Shown here piece after piece: positions 1 through 9,505 of a DNA stretch of 64,000 nucleotides; position 1 is the first letter of the stretch; every line of letters begins with the position of its first letter. The stretch comes from Candidatus Limnocylindrales bacterium. Its GTDB lineage: Bacteria; Desulfobacterota; Binatia; UBA1149; CAITLU01. The stretch lies in the NCBI GenBank assembly GCA_035571835.1, contig DATNBU010000045.1, positions 62,001 to 126,000 on the forward strand, written 5' to 3'. The translations under genes were made by a program, and so were the position numbers. The notes beneath the pieces are model-generated. The model was not told the origin of the DNA, made no database searches, and was given only the letters and a program-made list of their open reading frames with translations.

Positions 1-1033
1 GTCCCGAGTCGCGCCGCCATACGTCGCGCCGCACGGCTGCGGGGATGGTCCGCGATCGCTGTTCTCGCTGCGAAGCGGCTCTATCGGCCGCGGGCGTTGC
101 GCCCGACCCATCGGTGCATTTTGCGTTCGTCGACGTCGTCGATTTCGGTCGGTCGGTCGAGCCTGCCTTGCGCGCGAGTGTCCGGACGAGCAGGACGTCG
201 ATCGCACGACTGATGATCGCGGCCGCATCGCGACCGGTCGCCGAGCGGGCCAGCAGATCCTGTAGCGAGCGGAGCTTGTCGTGCGTCGCTTCATCTACGG
301 TGATCTCGATCTTGTAACGACGCGGGCTGAGCGGAACGATCGGCTTCACTGTTGCCGGTTGCGCTGACCGTGGGGTGGTCGCGACGCCGGCGACCTCGGA
401 GTCCGGCTGGATTGACCGTGAAGCGGTCGCGACGCCGGCGACCTTGGAGTCCGGCCGATTGTTCGAGCAACCGACGGACTCGCGGTCTGTCGAAGCGCAC
501 CGATCGCTCGCACCGCCGGCACAACCGCCGGCAAACGCTGGCGCTGCCACCGCCGTCCCATCGCTCGCCGCGCCCGCACCGCGACGCCCGGGCATCGCAC
601 GAACACGCGACGCCACATCCGCTCGTGGCTCCAGCTCGGCAACCAGCCGCTCGACCTCGCGCGAGCTCTTGTGCCTGGCGCGCTCGAGCACTCGCAGGTG
701 GTTCTCGGTCGTCAGATGCCTGGCCAGCAGATGGATCGCGCTGAGATGCAGCTCGCCGCGTGCGACCAGGTCGAGGACGACCGGAAAACGGCGCGCCGTC
801 CGTGCAGCCCAGAGCCGCTTGGCAGTCACCTGCTCCGACATGTGGAAGCGCTCCATGCAGAAGCTGAACATGGAGGAGCAGGCATGTCTCGCCCAGAGCT
901 TGCGCTCATCGATCTCGGCGATCGCGACGAGAAGCGCCGCAGTCGTACGACGGTCGCGGGCGACGAGGCACTCGAAGTGATCGAGCAGTTCCTGTTCGGA
1001 GAGTCTTGCAACGCTTTCGAAGGATGTCGTCAT
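1..1033 (-). CDS. HNH endonuclease family protein (3' part outside window)
   Basis: The minus-strand frame is open from an ATG at 1033 to the left edge, so the C-terminus is missing. The N-terminal ~150 residues match the long helical region that precedes HNH domains in this family (seen: RKLWARHACSSMF, MSEQVTAKRLWAARTARRF, LHLSAIHLLARHL, HKSSREVERLVAELEPR). A low-complexity linker with a duplicated 16-residue unit follows, then a helix-like stretch (residues about 225-280). The last visible residues, AAVRRDVWRRDSG, are the usual lead into the Cys/His HNH nuclease core, which would lie outside the window. Family knowledge: these are multicopy, probably mobile or defence-related nucleases of uncertain biological role. 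A TTATAA lies just upstream of the start (about 1042-1047) and could be a -10 element. Confidence 0.88.
   Translation of the reverse strand, partial: MTTSFESVARLSEQELLDHFECLVARDRRTTAALLVAIAEIDERKLWARHACSSMFSFCMERFHMSEQVTAKRLWAARTARRFPVVLDLVARGELHLSAIHLLARHLTTENHLRVLERARHKSSREVERLVAELEPRADVASRVRAMPGRRGAGAASDGTAVAAPAFAGGCAGGASDRCASTDRESVGCSNNRPDSKVAGVATASRSIQPDSEVAGVATTPRSAQPATVKPIVPLSPRRYKIEITVDEATHDKLRSLQDLLARSATGRDAAAIISRAIDVLLVRTLARKAGSTDRPKSTTSTNAKCTDGSGATPAADRAASQREQRSRTIPAAVRRDVWRRDSG
365..460. repeat. 48-bp tandem duplication inside the HNH gene linker
   Basis: Two adjacent 48-bp units (365-412 and 413-460) differ at only a few bases. They are in frame with the HNH gene and encode two near-identical 16-residue linker segments containing PDSxVAGVAT. 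Being a multiple of three, the duplication keeps the frame. Confidence 0.85.
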
Positions 1034-1710
1034 GACGACGCTTATAACACGGGTTTTTCAGACGTCGTTCGCCGTAAGGATGCGACCGGCCAGAGACATG
1101 CGCCTCTCGCGATAAGGCGCGAAGTCTGAGCGGCGCAACGCCCGAAGCCGCGAAAAAAGCAGAGCGCTCCGTTTCGCTTCGCTATACGCGACGTGAAGCG
1201 GCGAAAAATCGGCGTCAAGCGAAATCGACATCGCGACGACGCTCCCATAACAAAAATGGCATAGCCGGCCGTGATCTGCGCCCGATGTCGCACGTATCTG
1301 CGCCCGATGTCGCACGTACGAGTTCGCGCCGCGCGCATATTTCTGACGAAACCTTTCGGATCCGTCGCCAGTCACCCACCCCGGTGCAGGTGCTCGAGAC
1401 ACCGATCACTCTGAAGCGCTGATGCATCGGACGAAACCTGGATCACATTCCCCGCGGAATGCTGGTGCACCAGGGACTACCGCGCGGGCCGTGCTGCGCA
1501 TCGCTACAACAAGTCCGGTAGCGGCATCGACACGAGCCCGTGTCCAGCCGCATGAATCAACGCTCGACGCGAACCAGGCCACCCGATCGTCCGGCGCGGT
1601 CACCTGACGTGCAGCCCGCACGCGCGGACCGTCCGTGAGCGCCTCTTCCACCGACTGTCCGCGGCCGACTGATCAACGGAGAGTGAGCGTCCGCGGGCAC
1701 GCCCGAGGCT
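1034..1710. other. Non-coding stretch upstream of the HNH gene
   Basis: No convincing gene is visible. Short open frames here lack recognisable domains and ribosome-binding sites. The stretch holds the upstream region of the HNH gene and a perfect 22-bp tandem repeat (1274-1317). Confidence 0.6.
1274..1317. repeat. Perfect 22-bp tandem repeat, two copies
   Basis: Units 1274-1295 and 1296-1317 are identical over 22 bp; each starts ATCTGCGCCC and ends TCGCACGT. The repeat sits about 240 bp upstream of the HNH gene start. It could be a simple slip duplication or a duplicated protein-binding site; the sequence does not decide. Confidence 0.9.
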
Positions 1711-2436
1711 TCAGTTTTGAATGAGCGGACTTCCCAGCAGCGCCGGCAATGGTTCGGGAAATGCGCATTCGAACGGCGCGAACTCGAGTGCCGTCGGGCC
1801 TTCGCTCTTTGCGGACGGGTCGATGACGACGCGGATCACGAGCGGACAGCCTTGCCAGCGAAATGTTTCTTCCGAGTCGCCTGACTTCTCGACGCTGGCA
1901 CCGAGAAGCTCGACCCAGCAGCGATGCGCGCGTTCGCGCTCGCGAATGACGAGGCGCGGACCTTTGAGCGTCGCGATGCTGCGCGGCGCACCTTCGTAGG
2001 ATGCGGCAAACGGCTGCCAGTCGTCGCTCTGGTAGTCCGGATCGACCTCGGCCATCTGGACGACGATGCCGCCGGCCTGCTTCGGATGCAGGAAGCATTC
2101 TTTCCACGACGGCTGTTCGTCGTTGAAGCCGACGACGTCGTAACCGAGCCGTACGGCGCGATCGCGAGCGTCGTGGATGTCGGGGACCTTGAACGTCACG
2201 TGATGAACGCCCGGGCCGCGTGCTGCGATGAACCGGTGGAGAAACCCGTCCGGATCTCCGCTCGGCTCGATCAGCTCGAGCAGGCCGCCGCCGGCAAACG
2301 ACCACTGCCGCCCATCGAAGCCCGCGCCGGGGCCGCCGCGATGCGGGCGTGCACCGAGCCCGCATTCGAGAAGCGCAGCAATCTCTCGCGAGCTGCGGAC
2401 GCCGCACGCGACGTGATCAAGCCGGAGCTCGCGCAT
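1711..2436 (-). CDS. VOC (glyoxalase-fold) family protein
   Basis: This 241-residue protein begins RELRLDHVACGV and has GVHHVTFKV near residue 78 and GGIVVQMAEVD near residue 127, spaced like the metal-binding His/His/Glu set of vicinal-oxygen-chelate enzymes such as methylmalonyl-CoA epimerase. The C-terminal half (about 150-240) looks like a second, degenerate VOC half (LVIRERERAHRCWVELLG). The substrate cannot be read from sequence. The start lies 12 bp after the stop of the O-antigen ligase-like gene on the same strand, so the two may be co-transcribed. Confidence 0.8.
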   Translation of the reverse strand: MRELRLDHVACGVRSSREIAALLECGLGARPHRGGPGAGFDGRQWSFAGGGLLELIEPSGDPDGFLHRFIAARGPGVHHVTFKVPDIHDARDRAVRLGYDVVGFNDEQPSWKECFLHPKQAGGIVVQMAEVDPDYQSDDWQPFAASYEGAPRSIATLKGPRLVIRERERAHRCWVELLGASVEKSGDSEETFRWQGCPLVIRVVIDPSAKSEGPTALEFAPFECAFPEPLPALLGSPLIQN

Positions 2437-2448
2437 GATCGCGTGGGG

Positions 2449-4083
2449 TCAGGATCCCGAAAGTCGCGGCATCGCGACCACGACCGGCGGAGTCGTGATG
2501 GCTCCCCGGGGCGCGCGCGAAGCGGGAGAAGACGACTCGGAGCTGCGTCCACCGATCGCGAAGCTCTCGGGCACGCGTCCGGTTTCGGCGTACTGCTCGT
2601 GGAGATGGATCAACGCGAGGCAGATTCCCATGAGAATGTAGAAAAAGTCGTGGTACCACATGTCCGCGAAGAACGAGTAGAACAGGAACCCGATGAGCGC
2701 GGTTCGCATTGCGGCAACGAGCCAGCCGAGCTTCATCGGACCGTAGCGCGCTTCGTATTCCCACCGGATCTCGTGGATGCGGCGGAGCGTCCACCAGAAA
2801 AGCCAAAGGTACAGGACGAAGACCACGACGCCGCCTTCGGCGAGGGCCCACAGGTACGAGTTGTGCGGCGGGCCGACGACGCCGAACGGGTCAGTCACTG
2901 CTCGCTCGGTTTCGAAGTTGCCGATTCCGACGCCGAACACCGGATACTCGAACCACACACGCGTCGCGGCCTGGGCGGTCCGGAAACGGCCGCCGGCCGA
3001 GCCCTGCGCCTCGAAGCTCTCGTCCGACAGCGCCTGACTGCTGAGACCGACGTTGGTCAGCCGTTGCGCGGTCTGCGACGGAAGCAACAGATCGATGACG
3101 CTCGCGTCGTAGGCGAACTGGATAACGATGGCCATCGTGACGACCGCAAACGCGACGAACTTGCGGACGTTGAACTTGCCTTCCCACATCACGATGAGGA
3201 CGAAGACGAGAAGGTTGAGCATGCCGCTTCGTGACGCGGTCAGCGGGATCATGATGAACGTGATCGCGGTGATGACCGCCCACAGCGGATACAGGATCGG
3301 ACTGCGGATCGTGCGCCGCGCGTACCACAGCATGGTCAGCACGAGCAGCGCAAAATAGGCGAGTTTGTTCGGATTTCGTCCTGCGTAAAGCGCGCCGCCG
3401 GCATCACCGAGCGACCGCAGTCGTCCCGTACCCCAACCGGCGATTCCTTCGCCGGTTCCGATGCTGAAGTACGTGAACAGAAGCGCGGCGACCAGGATCG
3501 CGACGACCAGCTGCAGGTCGCGGTTGGTGCGGACGAAGAATACGAACAGTACCAGGAAGACCATTCGCGTCAGAAGCTTGGCGCCTTCGTCGCGTGTCGC
3601 GAAGAGTGCCGGGCCCTGGGCGCGCGTGCTCATTTCCACCTTGGTGGTGGCTTTTTCTTCCACGTATTCGCTGCCGCCCGAGTAGAACGCCGCGGACACG
3701 ATCAGCGATCCGACGGCAATCGCGAGCAGGATGAACGGCTTGAAGCGCACGACCCACCAGCGATTGTCGCGCACCATCTCGTAGATCATCATCGGTACGA
3801 GCAGCAGCCCGAGGACGTTGTTGATCGTCAGGTTGCCGACGCCGCGAAGCGCGGCGGGATAGGTGAACAGGAACGTGGTCAGCAGGATGTAGACGCCGAT
3901 CGTCGGCCGGCGCACGACCAGCGCAACGCCGAGGATGCCGATCATCGCGCTGACCAGATACGAGCCGCCGCCGGTCCACGCGGTGATGTAGGAGGCGAGC
4001 AGCAGGCCGAAGAAGCCGGCCGCCATCGCCATGCGGGCAAAAAGGCCGCGTGCGTCGGTGGAGGCTTCGGAAGGGCCCATCAT
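2449..4083 (-). CDS. O-antigen ligase/polymerase (Wzy/WaaL)-like membrane protein
   Basis: A 544-residue polytopic membrane protein with about 11-12 hydrophobic segments. A large hydrophilic loop at about residues 330-400 holds conserved-looking features of the family: RVWFEYPVFGVGIGNFE followed by PPHNSYLWALAEGG. An earlier PLTASRSGMLNL motif is also typical. O-antigen ligase-type proteins join or polymerise surface glycans at the periplasmic face of the inner membrane. No other polysaccharide genes surround it, so the glycan partner is unknown. The Ser/Pro-rich C-terminal tail (about 505-544) is cytoplasmic or disordered. Confidence 0.85.
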   Translation of the reverse strand: MMGPSEASTDARGLFARMAMAAGFFGLLLASYITAWTGGGSYLVSAMIGILGVALVVRRPTIGVYILLTTFLFTYPAALRGVGNLTINNVLGLLLVPMMIYEMVRDNRWWVVRFKPFILLAIAVGSLIVSAAFYSGGSEYVEEKATTKVEMSTRAQGPALFATRDEGAKLLTRMVFLVLFVFFVRTNRDLQLVVAILVAALLFTYFSIGTGEGIAGWGTGRLRSLGDAGGALYAGRNPNKLAYFALLVLTMLWYARRTIRSPILYPLWAVITAITFIMIPLTASRSGMLNLLVFVLIVMWEGKFNVRKFVAFAVVTMAIVIQFAYDASVIDLLLPSQTAQRLTNVGLSSQALSDESFEAQGSAGGRFRTAQAATRVWFEYPVFGVGIGNFETERAVTDPFGVVGPPHNSYLWALAEGGVVVFVLYLWLFWWTLRRIHEIRWEYEARYGPMKLGWLVAAMRTALIGFLFYSFFADMWYHDFFYILMGICLALIHLHEQYAETGRVPESFAIGGRSSESSSPASRAPRGAITTPPVVVAMPRLSGS

Positions 4084-4317
4084 TGCTGCTTCGTGAACGG
4101 TCGCTTCGGGGCTCGCAGGCGGGTGTCAGCTTTCCATCTGCATGGCCCGCCGGATGGCCCGCGGGACGGCCGGATGGTGGATCGCCGCATGCCGTGACGG
4201 ACGGATTGCCGGATGGCTGCCTGCGCGCTGCTGCCGGGGATCGACTCGATCGCGGCATCGTAGACCGCCCGGCGCCCGACTACCAGTCACAATGACGGCC
4301 CGACGGGACGGACTTCT
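4084..4317. other. Intergenic region with short CCGGATGG repeats
   Basis: No gene is visible. The octamer CCGGATGG recurs three times between about 4150 and 4220, in sequence rich in GGCCCGC and GGACGG. It lies between two minus-strand genes and so includes the upstream region of the O-antigen ligase-like gene. Confidence 0.5.
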
Positions 4318-5199
4318 TCAGGAAACGCGGCCCGTTGCCGGCTCTTCGGCCAGACGGGCGAGGGCATCGAGCTCGTCCTCGCGAAAGCCGGCCTCGATGC
4401 GCAGCCGCCTTGGTACGGCATCGACGATCGCCCTGGTCCGGCCGCGAAAATGGGTGCGCACGGCCGCCTCGAACGCCGCCGCCGGAGCCAATCCCCGCCG
4501 CTCGCAGAGATAGTGGAACCAGTGCGAGCCGATGCGCACGTGGCCGACCTCGTCACGCAGCACGACCTCGAGGATCCGGGCGGTGGCTTCGTCGCCGCTG
4601 CGACGGAGCTTTTCGATCAGTCCCGGCGTCACGTCGAGCCCGCGCGCTTCGAGCACGCGGGGGACGAGCGCCATTCTGGCGAGCAGGTCATGGCGGGTGT
4701 GCTGGGCGGTTTCCCACAGACCGGCGTGAGCCGGCATTGCGCCGTAGTCGGTGCCGAGCTCGATCAGTCGCGCACGCAGCATCGCGAAGTGCTTCGCCTC
4801 CTCGGCAGCCACTATCGACCAGTCGTCGTAATACTCACGCGGCATCGCGTCGAAGCGCCAGACGGCATCCCACGCAAGATTGATCGCGTTCCATTCGATG
4901 TGTGCGATCGCGTGAACGAATGCGGCAAGACCCTGCGTCGATCCGAAACTGCGCCGGCGCACTCTTGTCGGAGATGTCAGTACGAGGCCCGGCGGCAGGC
5001 CGGGCGTGACATCATCGGGTGCTCCCGTACCGGTAGACAATTCGGTGTGTGGCTCGATGCGCAACCTGCCATCACGCCATGCGTCAATCGTGCGGCCAGT
5101 GAGCTCGACCTTGCGATCGAGGCCGCGTTCCTCGATGCAGAGTCGAGCAAGCCGCCGAAGGCCGTGCATCGAATCGGGCTCGCTGTCGGAAGACTTCAT
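4318..5199 (-). CDS. DUF455 family ferritin-like protein
   Basis: This 293-residue protein has the DUF455/COG2833 helical core, with ferritin-like di-iron motifs HAIAHIEWNAINLAWDA (about 95), AAEEAKHFAML (about 132) and LRDEVGHVRIGSHWF (about 214). The Glu and His residues in these motifs are the expected metal ligands. Members of the superfamily include the tRNA hydroxylase MiaE, but the substrate of DUF455 proteins is not known. It is divergent to the exported DUF1800 cluster across a 190-bp gap. Confidence 0.88.
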   Translation of the reverse strand: MKSSDSEPDSMHGLRRLARLCIEERGLDRKVELTGRTIDAWRDGRLRIEPHTELSTGTGAPDDVTPGLPPGLVLTSPTRVRRRSFGSTQGLAAFVHAIAHIEWNAINLAWDAVWRFDAMPREYYDDWSIVAAEEAKHFAMLRARLIELGTDYGAMPAHAGLWETAQHTRHDLLARMALVPRVLEARGLDVTPGLIEKLRRSGDEATARILEVVLRDEVGHVRIGSHWFHYLCERRGLAPAAAFEAAVRTHFRGRTRAIVDAVPRRLRIEAGFREDELDALARLAEEPATGRVS

Positions 5200-5276
5200 T
5201 CGTATTCAGGATTCTACGGCACGGCTGCAATCCTGTCGTTGCAGTGCTGCATGGCGTCGAATTGTCCGAAAACACC

Positions 5277-5304
5277 TTGACCGATGTGACCTCCCCTTCA
5301 TAAT
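5277..5304 (+). promoter_or_regulatory. Sigma70-like promoter in front of the exported trio
   Basis: TTGACC (5277-5282) and CATAAT (5299-5304) are separated by 16 bp, about 85 bp upstream of the chosen start at 5391. Both boxes are close to the housekeeping consensus, unusual in such GC-rich DNA. Transcription start not demonstrated. Confidence 0.45.
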
Positions 5305-5390
5305 CGCCGCTGAGATTCCGCGGGGGATGTGGTTTGTTCGGCCACGCGCGCGATTCCGGGGTAGCCTTTCGTATTCTTGCAGGGGGAGCG

Positions 5391-6383
5391 ATGCGCCATC
5401 AAAGCGTAACGACGATGCTCGCCGTCATGGCAGTTACGGCCATTGCGCCTTTTGCGACGACGTCCGCTGTCGCGTCGACGGTCGGCGGCGGCGGCAGCGC
5501 GGCGACCGATTGCGCGCTCGTGCTCGAGGTTCCCGGCGCCAACAAGCCTGCTCTTCCGAAAACACCGAAGGCCGTCGACTGCATCGACGGTGACGCAACC
5601 TGCGACGACGACGGGCTTCGCAACGGCACGTGCGCGTTCTCCGTCCAGGTGTGCGTCAATTCGACGGCGCTCGATTCCTGCACCGGCGACAGCGCCGACA
5701 ACATCGCGATCGATCACTCCGTCGACAACGGAGACGACCCGCGCTTCGACACCGACTTCCAAGCGCTGCAGGCGCGCGCGACGGCGATCGTGCCGACGTC
5801 GCAGCCCGATCGCTGCGCGCTGTCGAGCACCATCACGGTTCCGCTCATCGGTCCCGACTCTTCGAACGTGATGAAGAAGAACCGCAAGCAGCTGAGAATC
5901 ACGACCTACGGCACGACGGCAGTCGGCGACGTGCGCGACGTCGACAAGGTCAAGTTCACGTGCCGCCCGGAAGGCGACGCGGTGTACGTGCCGACCGACC
6001 TGTACACGGGAACGTTCGACCGGATCCGCACGCAGATCTTCGCGCAGACGTGCGCGGTGGCGCAGTGCCACGATTCCGAAACCCACCAGGGAAATCTCAT
6101 CCTGCTGTCCGGCGCGGCATACGGAAACCTCATCAACGTCGTTCCGGACATGGACGGCGCGGCCAACGACGGGCTCTATCGCGTCACGCCCGGCGATCCG
6201 GACATGAGCTTCCTCTATCGAAAACTTACCAATGTTCTCGACGCCGATTACGGCGCGTCGATGCCGTACCTCGAGGGCCCCATCGACGACTCGCTGATCG
6301 AGCTCGTCCGGCTCTGGATCATTGGCGACGGAACACTCGGACCTGCGCCGGAAGAAGGCTGGGTCACGGGAACGGATCAATGA
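5391..6383 (+). CDS. Exported CX4CH-motif protein, DUF1800/DUF1501 partner
   Basis: The start at 5391 is chosen because AGGGGGAGCG lies just before it and the product then begins with a clean signal peptide (residues 1 to about 28). The 330-residue protein has several Cys in the first half (CALVLEV, CIDGDATCDDDG). Near residue 221 it has CAVAQCHDS, a CX4CH motif that could bind haem or may be structural. The C-terminal part (VTPGDPDMSFLYRKL, SLIELVRLWI) resembles domains that accompany DUF1800 and DUF1501 proteins. It precedes both of these genes with the same orientation and a 43-bp gap, pointing to one operon and one exported pathway. Reaction unknown. Confidence 0.75.
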   Translation: MRHQSVTTMLAVMAVTAIAPFATTSAVASTVGGGGSAATDCALVLEVPGANKPALPKTPKAVDCIDGDATCDDDGLRNGTCAFSVQVCVNSTALDSCTGDSADNIAIDHSVDNGDDPRFDTDFQALQARATAIVPTSQPDRCALSSTITVPLIGPDSSNVMKKNRKQLRITTYGTTAVGDVRDVDKVKFTCRPEGDAVYVPTDLYTGTFDRIRTQIFAQTCAVAQCHDSETHQGNLILLSGAAYGNLINVVPDMDGAANDGLYRVTPGDPDMSFLYRKLTNVLDADYGASMPYLEGPIDDSLIELVRLWIIGDGTLGPAPEEGWVTGTDQ

Positions 6384-6426
6384 GGTTCGACCGGGCATCG
6401 CGGGCCGGCGAAAAAAGGAGAATGCA

Positions 6427-7947
6427 ATGGCAGTAGTCTGGGATTTGGAGAACGCAGCGCACCTTCTCAGGCGCGCAGCCTTCGGTGGCACGACGCAGGA
6501 CATTCAGGCGTTCCACGACAGGTATGCCAGTGTCGATGAAGCGGTGGACGACCTGCTGAGCTTCTCTACGTCGAGCAAGAAGCCGCCCGGCGGTGGACGC
6601 GACTTCTATCGCGCCCAGATCAAACAGCGCCAGTGGTGGCTCAAGTCCATGCTGAAGGCGACCAATCCGAAAGATGCGCTGCGCGAGAAGCTCACGCTGT
6701 TCTGGCACAGTCACCTCTGCTCGGGATATTCCAAGCAGCCGGTCGCATCGTACATGTCGATCCAGAACGGGCTGTTCCGCCGCTATGCGAAAGGGAACTT
6801 CCGCGACCTCGTGCGCGACTTCAATCGCGATCCGGCCAACCTCTACTATCTCGACGGCATTACGAACTATGCGAGCGCCGACGGCGTGCACGTTTCGGCC
6901 AACGAGAACTTCGGCCGTGAGGTCCTCGAGCTGTTCACGGTCGGGATTTCCGAGTTTGCGGCCGACGGATCGAACGATCCGTCCAAGCCCAACTACACCG
7001 AAAGCGACGTTCACCAGCTCGCGCGCGCATTGACCGGCTGGGTCGAGCTCGACAAGGACGTCGGCGTCTGGCGCGACTGGGCCTGGGACGGCGGCCAGTA
7101 CGACGACGACGGAGACGACAATCCGGATCCGATCACGATCTTCGGAGTCACCAACAGCAACTTCAAGATCGGGGAGGAAGTCGCCGGCACGCCGGACGAC
7201 GTCCTCAAGCTGATCTTCGAACAGACCGATACGGCCGGGAATCCGCAGGCCGCGATGTTCCTGTGTCGCAAGCTGTGGACGTACTTTGCGTATCCGGCGC
7301 CGGCGCCGGGCCTGAAGACGCTGCTCGAGGGCTTCGCGGCGATCCTCGACGGCGCAGACTACGAGATCGCTCCCGTGCTCGCCGCCATGCTCAAGAGCGA
7401 CGAGTTCTACAGCGACACCGCCAAGTCGCGCACGATCAAGAATCCGGTCGACTACATGGTCGGAATCTTCCGCATGCTCGGCATCAAGAGCAACGGCAAG
7501 ACGCTCGGCGATTCCGACGAGCTCATCGACATGCTCGGCGAAATGGGAATGTATCTGTTCGAGCCGCCCAATGTCGCGGGCTGGCCGGGAGGCAAGCGCT
7601 GGATCACGACGGGAACGCTCGTGAGCCGTCTCGACTTTGCACGCCAGATTGCCGAGCTCGACTACTCGGGATCGGCGCTGCACCTGAGCACGGTCGTTAC
7701 GATGGGCAGCGCGACCGCCGACCCCGACACGGTGCTGGCCGAGATCATCGCACGCTGCCATCTCGACGGTACGCTCGGCGGCGTCGCGCTGACGGCGAAC
7801 CAGATCGCGGCGCTGCGTAATTTCCTCACCAACCAAAGCACCAAGACGAGTCTCGACCTGAGCGCCGACGACACTTTCGATGCGGAACGTCTCGTACGCG
7901 GTACGATCGCGCTCGCGCTCCAGTCGGCCGAAGCGATGATCTTTTAG
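6427..7947 (+). CDS. DUF1800 domain-containing protein
   Basis: A 506-residue DUF1800 protein: N-terminal AAHLLRRAAFGGT, then LTLFWHSHLCSGY, NENFGREVLELFTVG, HQLARALTGW and a late EPPNVAGWPGGKRWI. These are the family signatures in the usual order and length. The start at 6427 follows AAAGGAGAATGCA, an excellent ribosome-binding site; an in-frame upstream ATG at 6322 would overlap the preceding gene. DUF1800 proteins are almost always encoded next to a DUF1501 protein, as here (14-bp gap). Their biochemical role is not established; peroxidase or surface-associated functions have been suggested for some members. Confidence 0.95.
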   Translation: MAVVWDLENAAHLLRRAAFGGTTQDIQAFHDRYASVDEAVDDLLSFSTSSKKPPGGGRDFYRAQIKQRQWWLKSMLKATNPKDALREKLTLFWHSHLCSGYSKQPVASYMSIQNGLFRRYAKGNFRDLVRDFNRDPANLYYLDGITNYASADGVHVSANENFGREVLELFTVGISEFAADGSNDPSKPNYTESDVHQLARALTGWVELDKDVGVWRDWAWDGGQYDDDGDDNPDPITIFGVTNSNFKIGEEVAGTPDDVLKLIFEQTDTAGNPQAAMFLCRKLWTYFAYPAPAPGLKTLLEGFAAILDGADYEIAPVLAAMLKSDEFYSDTAKSRTIKNPVDYMVGIFRMLGIKSNGKTLGDSDELIDMLGEMGMYLFEPPNVAGWPGGKRWITTGTLVSRLDFARQIAELDYSGSALHLSTVVTMGSATADPDTVLAEIIARCHLDGTLGGVALTANQIAALRNFLTNQSTKTSLDLSADDTFDAERLVRGTIALALQSAEAMIF

Positions 7948-7961
7948 GAGAAGGTGGGAAC

Positions 7962-9482
7962 ATGGCACTGACACGCAGACAGTTTCTCAAGAGAAGCGCG
8001 ACGCTTGCGGCCGGGGCGACCGTTGCACCGGCGATGAAATGGCTTCCGGGCACCGGCGTTGCGTACGCAGCCGGGCCATCGGACGCGATCGTCGTGTTCG
8101 TTCAGCTCTTCGGCGGCAACGACAGCCTGAACATGGTGTACCCGACTTCGCTCGGCACGCAGCGGACCAAGTACGAGGAGTACCGTCCGACGCTCAAGCT
8201 GCCGCGCAACGGGGCCGAGCTGACGGTGTGGGGAGGCTCCGACCCGCAGTACGAGATCGACGTGTCCAAGGGCGTCCTGAACATCGGCAACGATTCTCTC
8301 GGCACCACGTACGCGCTCAATCCGGCGATGAAGGCGCTGCACGACATCTACGACGATGGCGAGCTCGCCGTCGTACCGGGAGTTCACTACCCGTACGCCG
8401 ACTACTCGCATTTCCGCAGCGAGGTCATCTACTACACCGGCGATCCGATCGGATCGGCCGGTTTCGGATGGATGGGAAAGTACCTCGACCTGAGCGGCTA
8501 CTCGGCCACCGAGGTGCCCGCCGTAATGCTCGGCGGCGAGTACAATCCGCTGTTCACACCGACCGGAACGAGCCTGTTTGCGTTCAATCGCCTGAGCGAG
8601 CTGCGCTTCCCGTCCGGTCACGACACGACGAACCGTTCGGCGGCGTTCAAGTCGATGTACCAGGAAAGCGCGGCGTCGGGCGGCCTGTTCCCGGAGCTCG
8701 TCAACATCGGAAATACCGGCGTCGCGGCCATCGATACGTTCCAGCAGTACTACCTGCCGGGACAGACGAACATTGGAAAGGTCGAAGGCCTGATGGTGGA
8801 CGGCGACGGCAACTACGACCCGTACAACGACCTCACCTACACGTCGCCGCTCAACTACAACAACGGCGTATTCCGGGACACGTACCTGACAAGCGATCTT
8901 CGTCACGTGGCTGCGGTCATCCGTTCGGATGTCGGCGCCCGTTTCTTCCATGTCGGGATCGGCGGCTTCGACACGCACAGCAACCAGGAGGACGATTTCT
9001 ACCACTCGCGCCTCCTGCAGCAGGTGTCCGAAGCGATCGGTGCATTCTGGGCCGAGATGAAGAACAACGTTACGCTGCCGGCCGGCTACGTCAGCGGCGA
9101 CATCTCGAGCAAGGTGATGATTGTGACCGTCTCGGAGTTCGGGCGAACCAACAAGCAGAACAACGATACCGCGCAATCGGCTGGAACCGACCACGGGCGC
9201 TCGGGTTCGCAGTTCGTCGTCGGACCGGCCTCGATCGTGAATCCCGGGATTACCGGGCCGTTCCCGACGCTCGACGATCCGGATCTCGACGACGACATGC
9301 GCATGACGCACGATTTCCGGGATTTCTACGGGACCATCCTGCAGAAATGGCTGAACCTGACGCCCGCCCAGATCGGACCGGGCAACTCACCGGCGGATCC
9401 GCAGCTGTTCGTGAAGACCGCGACGCCGGACTGGCTCGGCCAGAGCTATACGGCGTACACCGCGCTCGGATTCCTGTCCTAG
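7962..9482 (+). CDS. DUF1501 family protein with Tat signal
   Basis: The 506-residue product starts with a twin-arginine signal (TRRQFLKRSATLAAG), predicting export in folded form. It then has DUF1501 signatures: VFVQLFGGNDSLNMV, YADYSHFRSEVIYY, GWMGKYLDL, IGGFDTHSNQ and VSEFGRTNKQN, followed by GTDHGRSGSQFVVG. The core is related to the alkaline phosphatase/sulfatase fold. AGGAGAAGGTGGG precedes the ATG. It is the last gene of the trio and is followed by a strong hairpin terminator. Confidence 0.95.
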   Translation: MALTRRQFLKRSATLAAGATVAPAMKWLPGTGVAYAAGPSDAIVVFVQLFGGNDSLNMVYPTSLGTQRTKYEEYRPTLKLPRNGAELTVWGGSDPQYEIDVSKGVLNIGNDSLGTTYALNPAMKALHDIYDDGELAVVPGVHYPYADYSHFRSEVIYYTGDPIGSAGFGWMGKYLDLSGYSATEVPAVMLGGEYNPLFTPTGTSLFAFNRLSELRFPSGHDTTNRSAAFKSMYQESAASGGLFPELVNIGNTGVAAIDTFQQYYLPGQTNIGKVEGLMVDGDGNYDPYNDLTYTSPLNYNNGVFRDTYLTSDLRHVAAVIRSDVGARFFHVGIGGFDTHSNQEDDFYHSRLLQQVSEAIGAFWAEMKNNVTLPAGYVSGDISSKVMIVTVSEFGRTNKQNNDTAQSAGTDHGRSGSQFVVGPASIVNPGITGPFPTLDDPDLDDDMRMTHDFRDFYGTILQKWLNLTPAQIGPGNSPADPQLFVKTATPDWLGQSYTAYTALGFLS

Positions 9483-9505
9483 CGCGTACGGAGCCGTAAC
9501 GCATG

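Noticed and set aside
1406..1651. 81-codon minus-strand frame in the gap upstream of the VOC gene
   Set aside because: No ribosome-binding site, domain or conserved-looking motif; likely chance.
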